From: an uncultured Verrucomicrobiota bacterium
GTDB taxonomy: Bacteria > Verrucomicrobiota > Verrucomicrobiae > Opitutales > Opitutaceae
Length of the DNA stretch: 7,363 nt
NCBI GenBank assembly: GCA_946481225.1
Contig: CAMLNJ010000140.1
Location: forward strand, 1 to 7,363
Direction: 5' to 3'
The translations under genes and the position numbers were made by a program. Below the pieces are notes generated by a model, which saw nothing but the letters and a program-made list of their open reading frames with translations, was not told the origin of the DNA and did not search any database. Below are positions 1 to 6,299 of the stretch, in pieces (positions within the stretch are counted from its first letter, which is position 1; each line of letters begins with the position of its first letter).

Positions 1-273
1 CGCCGGATCGCGCCGCGCCTGCGCCACGTCGCCCTCTTTGGCGAGACCCGCCACACCCTCGCCGCCGCCTGCTCCGCCGTCGGCCTAGCGCACACCGTTT
101 GCGACGACCTCGGTTCCGCCGTCGGCGCCGTCGCCCGACTGGCCGGCCCCGGTGACCACATCCTGCTTAGTCCCGGGTTCGCCAGTCTCGACCAGTTCAC
201 AAGTTATGCCGATCGTGGGGATCAATTCGTGAAGTTGGTGCGAAACCTCGCCCCCGCCCCGGCTTCGCACTGA
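1..273 (+). CDS. murD: UDP-N-acetylmuramoyl-L-alanine--D-glutamate ligase (MurD), C-terminal 90 residues only
   Basis: The reading frame is open from the first base and ends at TGA 271-273, so only the last 90 residues are present. MurD is the cytoplasmic ATP-dependent ligase that adds D-glutamate to UDP-MurNAc-L-Ala. The visible part is the end of the C-terminal domain of the Mur ligase family. Near the end it carries LLSPGFASLDQF followed by TSYADRGDQF, matching the family pattern (LLSPACASLDQF..F/Y..RG..F) that binds the D-Glu end of the product. The Ser-Leu of ASL is kept, and Tyr stands where E. coli MurD has Phe422, a conservative change. The N-terminal UDP-binding and central ATP-binding domains lie upstream of the window. 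Position at the head of ftsW-murG-murC-murB-ddl agrees with the dcw order. The identification is firm despite the truncation. Confidence 0.93.
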   Translation, partial: RRIAPRLRHVALFGETRHTLAAACSAVGLAHTVCDDLGSAVGAVARLAGPGDHILLSPGFASLDQFTSYADRGDQFVKLVRNLAPAPASH

Positions 274-277
274 CACC

Positions 278-308
278 TTGCCCGGACTTTTCCTCCATCC
301 TTTTAAAC
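278..308 (+). promoter_or_regulatory. Weak candidate promoter in the murD-lysM gap
   Basis: The 52-base gap 274-325 is the most AT-rich spot in the window. It contains TTGCCC at 278-283 (4 of 6 to the sigma-70 -35 consensus) and TTTAAA at 303-308 (4 of 6 to the -10), with 19 bases between them, which is longer than ideal. This could let the LysM gene and the genes after it be transcribed apart from murD. The match is poor and the region may just be a spacer. No Shine-Dalgarno sequence is visible before the ATG at 326. Confidence 0.15.
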
Positions 309-325
309 AACTTATCTCTCCCGCC

Positions 326-1393
326 ATGAAACTGCTCAACGTCTTCGGCCTCGTGGTCGGCGCCCATCTCGCCGTCTTCACCGTGATTTTCGCGACCCCC
401 GGCTGCCGCTCCACCGGCAAACAGAAGCCGAAGCCCGAAGACACCCTCGCAGGCGACTCCATAGCCCCGGTCGCCCCTGTGGACAGCATCGCCCCCGTGC
501 CTGCCACGATGAGCGACGGCGACCTCAACCCCGCCGGCGCCCCCTCTCATTCCACCGGCGTCTCGCCGGTCGCTCCGGTCGCGCCCTCCTATGGCTCCGC
601 CGAGGTCGGCGTGCGTTTCGCCCCCACGCGCCCCGGCGCCGAGGCGACGGTCTCCGAATCCGCGCCTTCCGCCAACGCCATCCACACCGTCGCGAAGGGC
701 GACAGCCTTTGGTCCATCGCCAAGAAATACGGCATCGGCACCGACGAGCTCGCCGCCGCCAACCAGCTCGCCAAGTCCGCCACGCTGCGCCTGGGCCAGA
801 AGCTCACCGTTCCCGCCAAGGCCGCGCCCGCCGCGCCCGACACCGACGCCGCTAACGCCTACACCGTGAAATCCGGCGACACGCTCGGCGCCATCGCCCG
901 CAAGCACGGCACCTCCGTTTCCGCCCTCCGCGCCGCCAACAACCTCTCCGGCGACAACCTTCGCGTGGGTCAGAAGCTCGTCATTCCCGGCAACGCCACC
1001 TCGCTCTCCTCGGGCTCCCCCTCCGCTCCCGCCGCCGGCGCGCCCCGCGCCGGCTCCGGCACCTACACCGTGTCCCCCGGCGATACCCTCGGCTCCATCG
1101 CCCGCAAGCACGGCGTGAAAACCGGCGATCTCGCCACCCTCAACACCATCACCGATCCCGCCAAGCTCCGCGTCGGCCAGGTCCTGAAGCTGCCCGCCGG
1201 CGCCAAGGCGCCCGCCGCGTCCGCGCCGCGCTCCGCTCCCGCTTCCCCCGTCGTCGCCCCCGCGCCCGCCCCGGCGCCGGTCCCCGCCACGCCCGAGCCG
1301 GCGGCTCCCGTGGAGCCGGCTTCGCCCGTCACCCCGGTCGAGCCCGCGACCCCCGTCGAGCCCATGGCCGTGCCCGTGATCCGTATCGACTGA
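326..1393 (+). CDS. LysM-repeat envelope protein (three LysM domains), probable lipoprotein
   Basis: The protein has 355 residues from ATG 326. The frame is open further upstream from a TTG at 278, but the ATG places a hydrophobic signal or anchor segment (about residues 4-25) at the N-terminus. That segment ends in ATPGC with Cys27. PGC resembles a lipobox, though Thr rather than Leu at -3 is atypical, so a plain N-terminal membrane anchor is possible. A Pro/Ala/Ser-rich linker (about 28-118) leads to three LysM domains at about 120-163, 179-221 and 247-290. Each starts (H/Y)TV..GD(S/T)L and ends LR(L/V)GQ.L..P. LysM binds the GlcNAc-containing glycan of peptidoglycan. The tail (291-355) is Pro/Ala-rich with PVEP repeats and has no catalytic domain, so a wall-binding or scaffolding role is more likely than hydrolysis. 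LysM2 and LysM3 are nearly identical over their first helix. Its location between murD and ftsW suggests a role in envelope or division; the exact function is unknown. Confidence 0.88.
   Translation: MKLLNVFGLVVGAHLAVFTVIFATPGCRSTGKQKPKPEDTLAGDSIAPVAPVDSIAPVPATMSDGDLNPAGAPSHSTGVSPVAPVAPSYGSAEVGVRFAPTRPGAEATVSESAPSANAIHTVAKGDSLWSIAKKYGIGTDELAAANQLAKSATLRLGQKLTVPAKAAPAAPDTDAANAYTVKSGDTLGAIARKHGTSVSALRAANNLSGDNLRVGQKLVIPGNATSLSSGSPSAPAAGAPRAGSGTYTVSPGDTLGSIARKHGVKTGDLATLNTITDPAKLRVGQVLKLPAGAKAPAASAPRSAPASPVVAPAPAPAPVPATPEPAAPVEPASPVTPVEPATPVEPMAVPVIRID
875..1114 (+). repeat. Direct DNA repeat linking LysM2 and LysM3 (875-910 and 1079-1114)
   Basis: The 36 bases at 875-910 and at 1079-1114 match at 33 positions, including an identical run of about 20 bases that encodes IARKHG. 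Each copy encodes GDTLG(A/S)IARKHG at the start of a LysM domain, 204 bases apart. This indicates fairly recent duplication or gene conversion of the LysM unit. The first LysM domain (GDSLWSIAKKYG) is more diverged. Confidence 0.75.
1307..1363 (+). repeat. Pro-Val-Glu-Pro low-complexity repeat in the LysM protein tail
   Basis: This segment encodes three PVEP units (residues 328-346) separated by short Ala/Ser/Thr-Pro spacers, at the end of a longer Pro/Ala tract (from about residue 291). It is likely an extended, flexible, periplasm-spanning tail. Such tracts easily change length by slippage. Confidence 0.6.
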
Positions 1394-1445
1394 TCCGATA
1401 CCCCCGCATCCCGCCCGACACCTCCGCTCCTCGCGCTCTGCTCTC

Positions 1446-2603
1446 GTGAAGGTCCGCGAACTCGATCTGCCCGACCCGTCCGATCCCGCCCGACGCGGCG
1501 GGCTCGGACCCGTGGGCGTCATCCTCGTCTGCGCCTGCGCGCTCGCGGTCCTCGGCCTCATGGCCGTCTTCAGCGCCACGGCCTTCCGTTCCTCGACGTA
1601 TTTCTGGAAACAGATTCTCGGTCTCGGCCTCGCCGCCGGCGCGGGCTTTTTCTTCAGCCGCATCGACCTCGAGGGCTGCCGCCGCCATGTCGGCTGGATC
1701 GCCCTCGGCGTCGTCGGGCTGCTTGTGCTCGTCGCGATCCCGCACATCGGCATCAGCGTAAACGGATCCCGCCGCTGGCTTGGCTACGGCCCGATCCGAT
1801 TCCAGGTCTCCGAACTCGCCAAGCTTGGCGTGGTGTTCGTGCTGGCCCACTACCTCGCCCTCAACCAGTCGCGCATGGCCGATTTCAAGCGCGGCTTCGT
1901 GGTGCCCCTCGGGATCATCGGCGTCTTCGCCGGGCTTAACATGCTCCAGCCCGACTTCGGCACCACCGCCCTCGTCGGCGCGGTCGGCGTCGTTCTCCTC
2001 TTCCTCGCCGGGGCCCGCTGGTTCTACATCCTCGTCAGCGTCGTCGGCGGCGCCGCGTTTTTCACCGTCGCGGTCATGCTCAATCCGAACCGCTTGAACC
2101 GCTTCCTCGGCTTTCTCGATGTCGAAGGCAACAAGCAGGACCAGACCTTCCAGCTCTACCAGGCGATCCTCGCCTTCGCCTCCGGCGGCGTGAGCGGCGT
2201 CGGTCTCGGTCAAGGACGTCAGCAGATGAACTACCTGCCCGAGGCGCACACCGACTTCATCTTCGCCATCGTCGGCGAGGAGCTCGGCCTCGTCGCCACC
2301 CTCGGCACCGTCGCGCTCTTCCTCACCATCTTCGTCTGCGGCCTGCTTCACCTGCGCCGCGCGCCCAACCAGTTCCAGTTCCTCCTCGTCGCCGGCTGCA
2401 TCCTGATCGTCGCCCTCCAGTCGATCGTGAACCTCGGCGTCGTCACCGGCTGCCTCCCGACGAAGGGCATGTCGATGCCCTTCGTGAGCGCGGGCATGTC
2501 GAACCTCCTCCTCATGGGCATCCTCGTCGGATTGCTCGTCAACACGCGCCGCGCCTGGTCGCGCGAGCACGTCCTCCCCGGCAGCCGGGACTTTTTGGGA
2601 TGA
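1446..2603 (+). CDS. ftsW: FtsW, septal lipid II polymerase (SEDS family)
   Basis: The product has 385 residues from GTG 1446; the next in-frame ATG (1560) falls inside the first membrane helix, so GTG is preferred, although no Shine-Dalgarno is visible. FtsW is the multi-pass inner-membrane SEDS glycosyltransferase that polymerises lipid II at the septum with its partner class B PBP. Seen: a short charged N-terminus, then membrane segments starting near residue 22. NGSRRWLGYG (106-115) carries the conserved Trp111; LQPDFGTT (167-174) follows. YLPEAHTDFIFAIVGEELG (263-281) includes Asp270, matching the essential Asp of RodA/FtsW. The C-terminal block is LGVVTGCLPTKG (330-341). The usual SYGGSS motif reads SAGMSN (348-353). 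Length is typical. The TTGTCA-type spacing is not seen upstream, so expression is probably from the murD/lysM transcript. The stop overlaps the murG start. Linkage to murG and murC supports FtsW over RodA. Confidence 0.95.
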   Translation: MKVRELDLPDPSDPARRGGLGPVGVILVCACALAVLGLMAVFSATAFRSSTYFWKQILGLGLAAGAGFFFSRIDLEGCRRHVGWIALGVVGLLVLVAIPHIGISVNGSRRWLGYGPIRFQVSELAKLGVVFVLAHYLALNQSRMADFKRGFVVPLGIIGVFAGLNMLQPDFGTTALVGAVGVVLLFLAGARWFYILVSVVGGAAFFTVAVMLNPNRLNRFLGFLDVEGNKQDQTFQLYQAILAFASGGVSGVGLGQGRQQMNYLPEAHTDFIFAIVGEELGLVATLGTVALFLTIFVCGLLHLRRAPNQFQFLLVAGCILIVALQSIVNLGVVTGCLPTKGMSMPFVSAGMSNLLLMGILVGLLVNTRRAWSREHVLPGSRDFLG

Positions 2604-3811
2604 CCGCCGCCCCCGAAGTCCCCGCAACGCCCGCCACGACCGCTTCGTCGTCCACTCCCGCCGCCTCCACGGGCCGCGCTTTTCTGCTCTCCTGCGGCGG
2701 CACCGGCGGACATCTCTCGCCCGGCATCGCCCTCGCCGAGGGCCTCGCCGCCCGCGGCCATCGCCCCGTTCTTCTCATCAGTCACAAGAAGGTGGATACG
2801 CGGCTCGCGTCGAAATATCCGGCCCTGCGCTTCGCGCCGATCCCCGGCACCCCCTTCGGCGCGCATCCCGCCGTGCTCGGCCGTTTTCTCGTTTCACAGT
2901 CGAAAGGCTTCGCCGCCGGCCGTCGCCTCGTCCGCGACGAGCGTCCCGCCGCCATCGTCGGCTTCGGCGGCTTCACGACCGCGAGCGTCATCCTCGCCGG
3001 CCGCCTCCGCGGCGTGCCCGTCGCGCTGCACGAATCGAACCGCGTGCCCGGGAAGGCCGTCCGACACCTCGCCCGCTTCGCCGACCGCGTCTGGCTGCCC
3101 CCCGGCATCTCTCTTCCCGGAGGCTCCCCAAACGATCCCCGCGTCCGCGCCGCCGCGATGCCGGTCCGCGCCGAGATCGCCCGCGTCGCCCGCGCCGAAG
3201 CCGCCGCCCGCCTCGGGCTCGATCCGACGAAAAAGATCCTCGCCGTCTTCGGCGGCAGCCAAGGCGCCACGCCGCTCAACCAGTGGGCCCGCGACGCCGC
3301 CCGCGACCTCGCCGCGCTCGGTGTCCAACTCGCCTGCGTGACCGGCCTCGGCAAGGGTGAGGCTGCCTTCACCGAAAACCCCGGGCCCTCGCTTCCGGCC
3401 TCGGGCTCCTCGCTTACCGCACCTCGCTCCACCGTTCGTTCCGCGTGGATTCCTTTTTGCGACGACGTCGCCGGTCTGCTCTCCGCCGCCGATCTTGTGG
3501 TCGCCCGCGCCGGCGCCGGCAGCCTCGCCGAGTTCGCCCGCATCGGCGTTCCGGCCGTGCTCGTCCCGTATCCCCAAGCCGCCGACGACCACCAGCGTGC
3601 CAACGCCGCCTGGTTTGCCGAGCAGGGCGGGGGAGTGGTGCTTGACCAGAACCGGATCTCTCAACTCACGCCGCTCGCCACTTCGCTTCTTCTCGACGAC
3701 ACCCGCCTCGGCGGCTTCCGCGCCGGGCTCGCCCGCCTCGACGCCGCTCCTTCCCTCGAGTTCATGCTGGACGATCTGGAGCAGATCGTCGCCGCCCGCG
3801 CCGCCCGATGA
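2600..3811 (+). CDS. murG: MurG, UDP-GlcNAc:lipid I N-acetylglucosaminyltransferase
   Basis: The product has 403 residues from ATG 2600, which overlaps the ftsW stop in ATGA (2600-2603), implying coupled translation. MurG adds GlcNAc to lipid I on the cytoplasmic face of the inner membrane, giving lipid II. It is a GT28-family GT-B fold enzyme. Seen: N-terminal glycine loop GGTGGHLSPG (33-42), HESNRVPG (144-151, family HE.N..PG), GGSQGA (218-223), and the UDP-GlcNAc site ARAGAGSLAE (302-311) followed by PYPQAADDHQ (323-332). These carry the expected Glu and Gln. Two features are odd. Residues 1-25 are a low-complexity Ala/Thr/Ser/Pro leader before the first strand, and no later ATG precedes the glycine loop. 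Residues about 254-281 form a Pro/Ser-rich stretch longer than usual between the TG of the second domain and the IPF.DD segment. All signature motifs are present, so the enzyme should be active. Confidence 0.96.
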   Translation: MTAAPEVPATPATTASSSTPAASTGRAFLLSCGGTGGHLSPGIALAEGLAARGHRPVLLISHKKVDTRLASKYPALRFAPIPGTPFGAHPAVLGRFLVSQSKGFAAGRRLVRDERPAAIVGFGGFTTASVILAGRLRGVPVALHESNRVPGKAVRHLARFADRVWLPPGISLPGGSPNDPRVRAAAMPVRAEIARVARAEAAARLGLDPTKKILAVFGGSQGATPLNQWARDAARDLAALGVQLACVTGLGKGEAAFTENPGPSLPASGSSLTAPRSTVRSAWIPFCDDVAGLLSAADLVVARAGAGSLAEFARIGVPAVLVPYPQAADDHQRANAAWFAEQGGGVVLDQNRISQLTPLATSLLLDDTRLGGFRAGLARLDAAPSLEFMLDDLEQIVAARAAR

Positions 3812-6150
3812 GTGACGCCCCCACGCTTCCTCCGCTCTTTGGCCGCGAAACCCGCGCCATCCACTGCCTCGGCGTGGGCGGCATGGGCCTCGGTCCTCTG
3901 GCCATCTACGCCGCCGAACTCGGTTTTTCCGTCAGCGGCGCCGACGACGCCATGACCGGGCCCATGCGCGTCTGGCTGGAGCGCGCCCAAATCCGGCTCA
4001 CCGCGCCCGACTTCCTCCCCGAAGGCGTGGAGCTTGTGGTCATCTCCTCCGCTATCCCGCCGGCGCATCCCGCCCTTGCCGCGGCCGAACAACGCGGCCT
4101 GCCCGTCGTCCGCCGCGGCGAGCTCCTCGCCGAGCTCGCCCGCCATCGCCGCCTTGTCGCGGTCTGCGGCTCCCATGGGAAAACGACCACCACGGCCATG
4201 CTCGTCGCCGCCCTCCGCGCCGCCGGCCTCTCGCCTGGCTACGTAGGCGGCGGCCTCTTCGCCGACGCCGCCACGCCGCCCGCCGCCGTCGGCGCGAGCG
4301 ATCTGTTCGTCGCCGAGATCGACGAGAGCGACGGCACGATCGGTCGTTTCGCCCCTTTTCTCACCGTCCTGGTGAATCTCGATTGGGACCACCCCGACCA
4401 CTATCGGACGCAGGCCGACCTCGAGGCCGCCTTCGCCGCGCTGCTGTCGCGCACCGCCGGCCCGGTGTTGATCAACGCCACTTGCGAACTGTCCGCCCGC
4501 GCCGCCGCCGGTCGGGCCGATGTGCAAACCTTCGGTCGTGGCGGCGCCTACGCTCTCGTGTCGTCCGCGCCCGCCGGCCCGGCCCGGATCGAGCTCGCTC
4601 TGGCGGGCCGCTTCCTGCCCGCCTTGCCCGCCGCCACGGCTCGCGCCTTCGGCGATTTCAACGCGCTCAACGCCACCGCCGCGCTCGCCGCCGCCCACCT
4701 CCTCGGCGCCGATCTTCGTTCCGACCTGCTTGCCAACTATCCCGGCGTGCGACGCCGCCAGGCCGTGCTCGCCACCGGCGCCGCCTTCACGGTCATCGAG
4801 GACTACGCGCATCACCCGTCCGAGATCGCCGCCCTCCTCACCGGGCTGCGACTTCGCCTCCCTGCCGAAGGACGCCTCCGCGTCGTCTTCCAGCCCCACC
4901 GCTATAGCCGGACCAAGCAGTTCCGCGCCGGTTTCGCCGCCGCGCTCTCCTCGGGCGACGCCCTTTACCTGCTCGACGTTTACGGCGCTGGCGAGGCGCT
5001 GATCCCCGGCGGCACCACCGTCGACCTCGCCGAGACCATCCGCGCCGCCTCGCCGGGCCTCCCGCTCGTCCACCTGGCGGGCGAACATGCCGCCGTCTAC
5101 GCCCGCCTCGCCGCCGACCTGCGGCCCGGAGACCTCGTCGCCGTCGTCGGCGCCGGCGACCTCGATGTTTCCGCCCGCGCGTGGCTCGCCGGCTTCGTCT
5201 GGCCTGCCTGGTGGGATCGCGTCGCCGCCGTTCTCGCGCCGCGCGTCTCGGTCGAAACGAAGATCCAGCGCGAGGTCTCGCTCGCCGACAAGACCACCCT
5301 CCGCGTCGGCGGCGCCGCCCGCCTCTACGCCGAGCCGGCCAACGATTCCGACCTCGTCGATCTCGTTCGCGCCGCCCACGCCCTCGGCCTGCGCGTGCTC
5401 CCGCTCGGCCGCGGCTCCAATCTTCTCGTGCCCGACGAGGGCGTCGACGCGCTCGTCATCAGCCTCCGCCACCCATTCTGGGAGAACTTCACCCTTTTGC
5501 CCGACGGCCGCATCCGCGCCGGCGCCGGCCTGCGCCTGAAAAACCTTTGCGGACTCGCCGCCAAGGCCGGTCTCGTCGGCTTCGAGTTCCTCGAGGGCAT
5601 CCCGGGCAACCTCGGCGGCTCCCTCCGTATGAACGCCGGGGCCATGGGCGGTTGGATGTTCGACGTCGTCGAGAGCGTCGACTTCGTCACGCTCGCCGGC
5701 GAACGCCGCATCTTGCCCAAGTCCTCGATGCACGTGGCCTACCGCCACTGCGCCGAGCTCGAGGACGCCATCGCGCTCGGCGCTATCCTGCGTCCGCCCG
5801 GCGCGGACGCGGCCAAGTCCTCCGCCGACATCAACCTGCAGATCGACGCCTACCGCGACAAACGCCGCAAGACCCAGCCCCGCGAGCCTTCCGCCGGCTG
5901 CATCTTCAAGAACCCGCCGGGCGATTCCGCCGGCCGTCTCATCGACGCCGCCGGCCTGAAGGGCTCCCGCGAGGGCGACGCCGAGGTTTCGCCCGTCCAC
6001 GCCAACTTCATCGTCAACCACGACCACGCCCGGGCCGCCGACGTCATCGCGCTCGTCCGCCGCGTCCGCGCCCAGGTCGAGCAAACCCATGGCGTCCGCC
6101 TCGAGCCCGAAGTGCTGCTCTACGGCCGCGATTGGAAGGAGTTTCTGTGA
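3808..6150 (+). CDS. murC-murB: Fused MurC-MurB: UDP-MurNAc--L-alanine ligase and UDP-MurNAc dehydrogenase
   Basis: One uninterrupted 780-residue frame starts at ATG 3808, overlapping the murG stop in ATGA. Residues 1 to about 464 are MurC: Rossmann loop LGVGGMGLG (21-29), P-loop GSHGKTTTT (121-129), EIDESDG (170-176), DWDHPDHY (192-199), NALNAT (285-290), EDYAHHPSEI (331-340), FQPHRYSRTK (361-370), DVYGAGEALIPG (390-401), GAGD (448-451). A Trp/Ala-rich linker (465-480) joins MurB, about 482-780 (from about base 5251): TTLRVGG (496-502), FAD loop GRGSNLLVPDEG (534-545), GIPGNLGGSLRMNAGAMGG (597-615), YRH (645-647), PSAGCIFKNP (694-703), HANFIVN (731-737), LEPEV (765-769). MurB makes UDP-MurNAc with FAD and NADPH, and MurC adds L-Ala, so consecutive steps share one chain. 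The MurB half is the shorter type II form. Cys698 replaces the usual catalytic Ser. The frame shows no sign of error at the junction. Confidence 0.96.
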   Translation: MSDAPTLPPLFGRETRAIHCLGVGGMGLGPLAIYAAELGFSVSGADDAMTGPMRVWLERAQIRLTAPDFLPEGVELVVISSAIPPAHPALAAAEQRGLPVVRRGELLAELARHRRLVAVCGSHGKTTTTAMLVAALRAAGLSPGYVGGGLFADAATPPAAVGASDLFVAEIDESDGTIGRFAPFLTVLVNLDWDHPDHYRTQADLEAAFAALLSRTAGPVLINATCELSARAAAGRADVQTFGRGGAYALVSSAPAGPARIELALAGRFLPALPAATARAFGDFNALNATAALAAAHLLGADLRSDLLANYPGVRRRQAVLATGAAFTVIEDYAHHPSEIAALLTGLRLRLPAEGRLRVVFQPHRYSRTKQFRAGFAAALSSGDALYLLDVYGAGEALIPGGTTVDLAETIRAASPGLPLVHLAGEHAAVYARLAADLRPGDLVAVVGAGDLDVSARAWLAGFVWPAWWDRVAAVLAPRVSVETKIQREVSLADKTTLRVGGAARLYAEPANDSDLVDLVRAAHALGLRVLPLGRGSNLLVPDEGVDALVISLRHPFWENFTLLPDGRIRAGAGLRLKNLCGLAAKAGLVGFEFLEGIPGNLGGSLRMNAGAMGGWMFDVVESVDFVTLAGERRILPKSSMHVAYRHCAELEDAIALGAILRPPGADAAKSSADINLQIDAYRDKRRKTQPREPSAGCIFKNPPGDSAGRLIDAAGLKGSREGDAEVSPVHANFIVNHDHARAADVIALVRRVRAQVEQTHGVRLEPEVLLYGRDWKEFL
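6136..6141 (+). promoter_or_regulatory. Strong Shine-Dalgarno (AAGGAG) 5 bases before a GTG
   Basis: AAGGAG lies inside the last codons of murC-murB (Lys-Glu of the terminal WKEFL), with the 5-base spacer TTTCT before GTG 6147. It is the only strong purine-rich ribosome site I see at any start in this window; lysM, ftsW, murC-murB, ddl and the last gene have none. It may serve the mini-ORF at 6147, or may be a relic of a former ddl start there. AAG GAG are also ordinary codons, so chance is possible. Confidence 0.45.
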
Positions 6151-6299
6151 AAGCCGAGCCCGAGCCGTCGAAGGTCGAAGAGTCCCATGTCGCAGGTCGC
6201 CGTCGCGCGCTCTGCGTGCTTTTCGACTCCTCTTGGCGCGGCACCGGCCGGGCCGCTCTCGACCTTGGACTTTTGACCTTCCGACCTTCGACTTCATGA
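6147..6299 (+). CDS. Possible 50-codon mini-ORF coupling murC-murB to ddl
   Basis: GTG 6147 overlaps the murC-murB stop (GTGA, 6147-6150) and its own TGA 6297-6299 overlaps the ddl start (ATGA, 6296-6299). AAGGAG precedes it at a 5-base spacing. The 50-residue product starts MKAEPEPSKVEESH and ends LDLGLLTFRPSTS. It is basic in the middle, has no signal or membrane segment, and resembles no family I know. Sixteen of 50 codons end in A or T, far more than in the genes around it, and the C-terminal part is just the translation of GACCTT repeats. This argues against a long-conserved protein. The frame may be kept for translational coupling, carrying ribosomes across the repeat to ddl, whose own ATG has no Shine-Dalgarno. 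It may equally be a chance open frame. Confidence 0.3.
   Translation: MKAEPEPSKVEESHVAGRRRALCVLFDSSWRGTGRAALDLGLLTFRPSTS
6167..6292 (+). repeat. Inverted-repeat element between murC-murB and ddl
   Basis: The 14 bases GTCGAAGGTCGAAG at 6167-6180 are the reverse complement of CTTCCGACCTTCGAC at 6278-6292, apart from one extra C. They enclose 97 bases. GACCTT occurs directly at 6261, 6275 and 6283, and inverted (AAGGTC) at 6171. The spacer is 145 bases, whereas other junctions in the cluster overlap or are under 60 bases. The pattern looks like a mobile or REP-like intergenic repeat rather than a promoter, and there is no transposase and no T-run for a terminator. I recall similar GACCTT-rich repeats from related genomes, but copy number cannot be tested here. 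Confidence 0.6.

Noticed and set aside
278..325. TTG 278 as the start of the LysM protein
   Set aside because: It would add 16 residues before the hydrophobic signal segment, while ATG 326 gives a typical signal-like N-terminus.
1383..1401. Short inverted repeat GTATCG...CGATAC across the lysM stop, considered as a terminator
   Set aside because: Only a 6-bp stem with a 7-base loop and no following T-run; it overlaps the last codons and is likely chance.
197..1753. A 518-codon - strand open frame, Gly/Arg-rich, across the lysM gene and the start of ftsW
   Set aside because: Low-complexity composition that mirrors the Pro/Ala-rich LysM protein and GC-rich ftsW; no family motif, and it lies opposite well-supported genes.
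5181..6146. A + strand frame overlapping MurB that runs into the mini-ORF
   Set aside because: The part within murB is an Arg/Pro-rich shadow frame. Only the segment from GTG 6147 has a ribosome site and junction overlaps, so only that was kept.
6089..6295. Upstream extension of ddl from ATG 6089
   Set aside because: The extra 69 residues are Arg/Ser-rich shadow sequence inside murB and the repeat; Ddl proteins begin close to the GG.S.E.EVS loop, matching ATG 6296.
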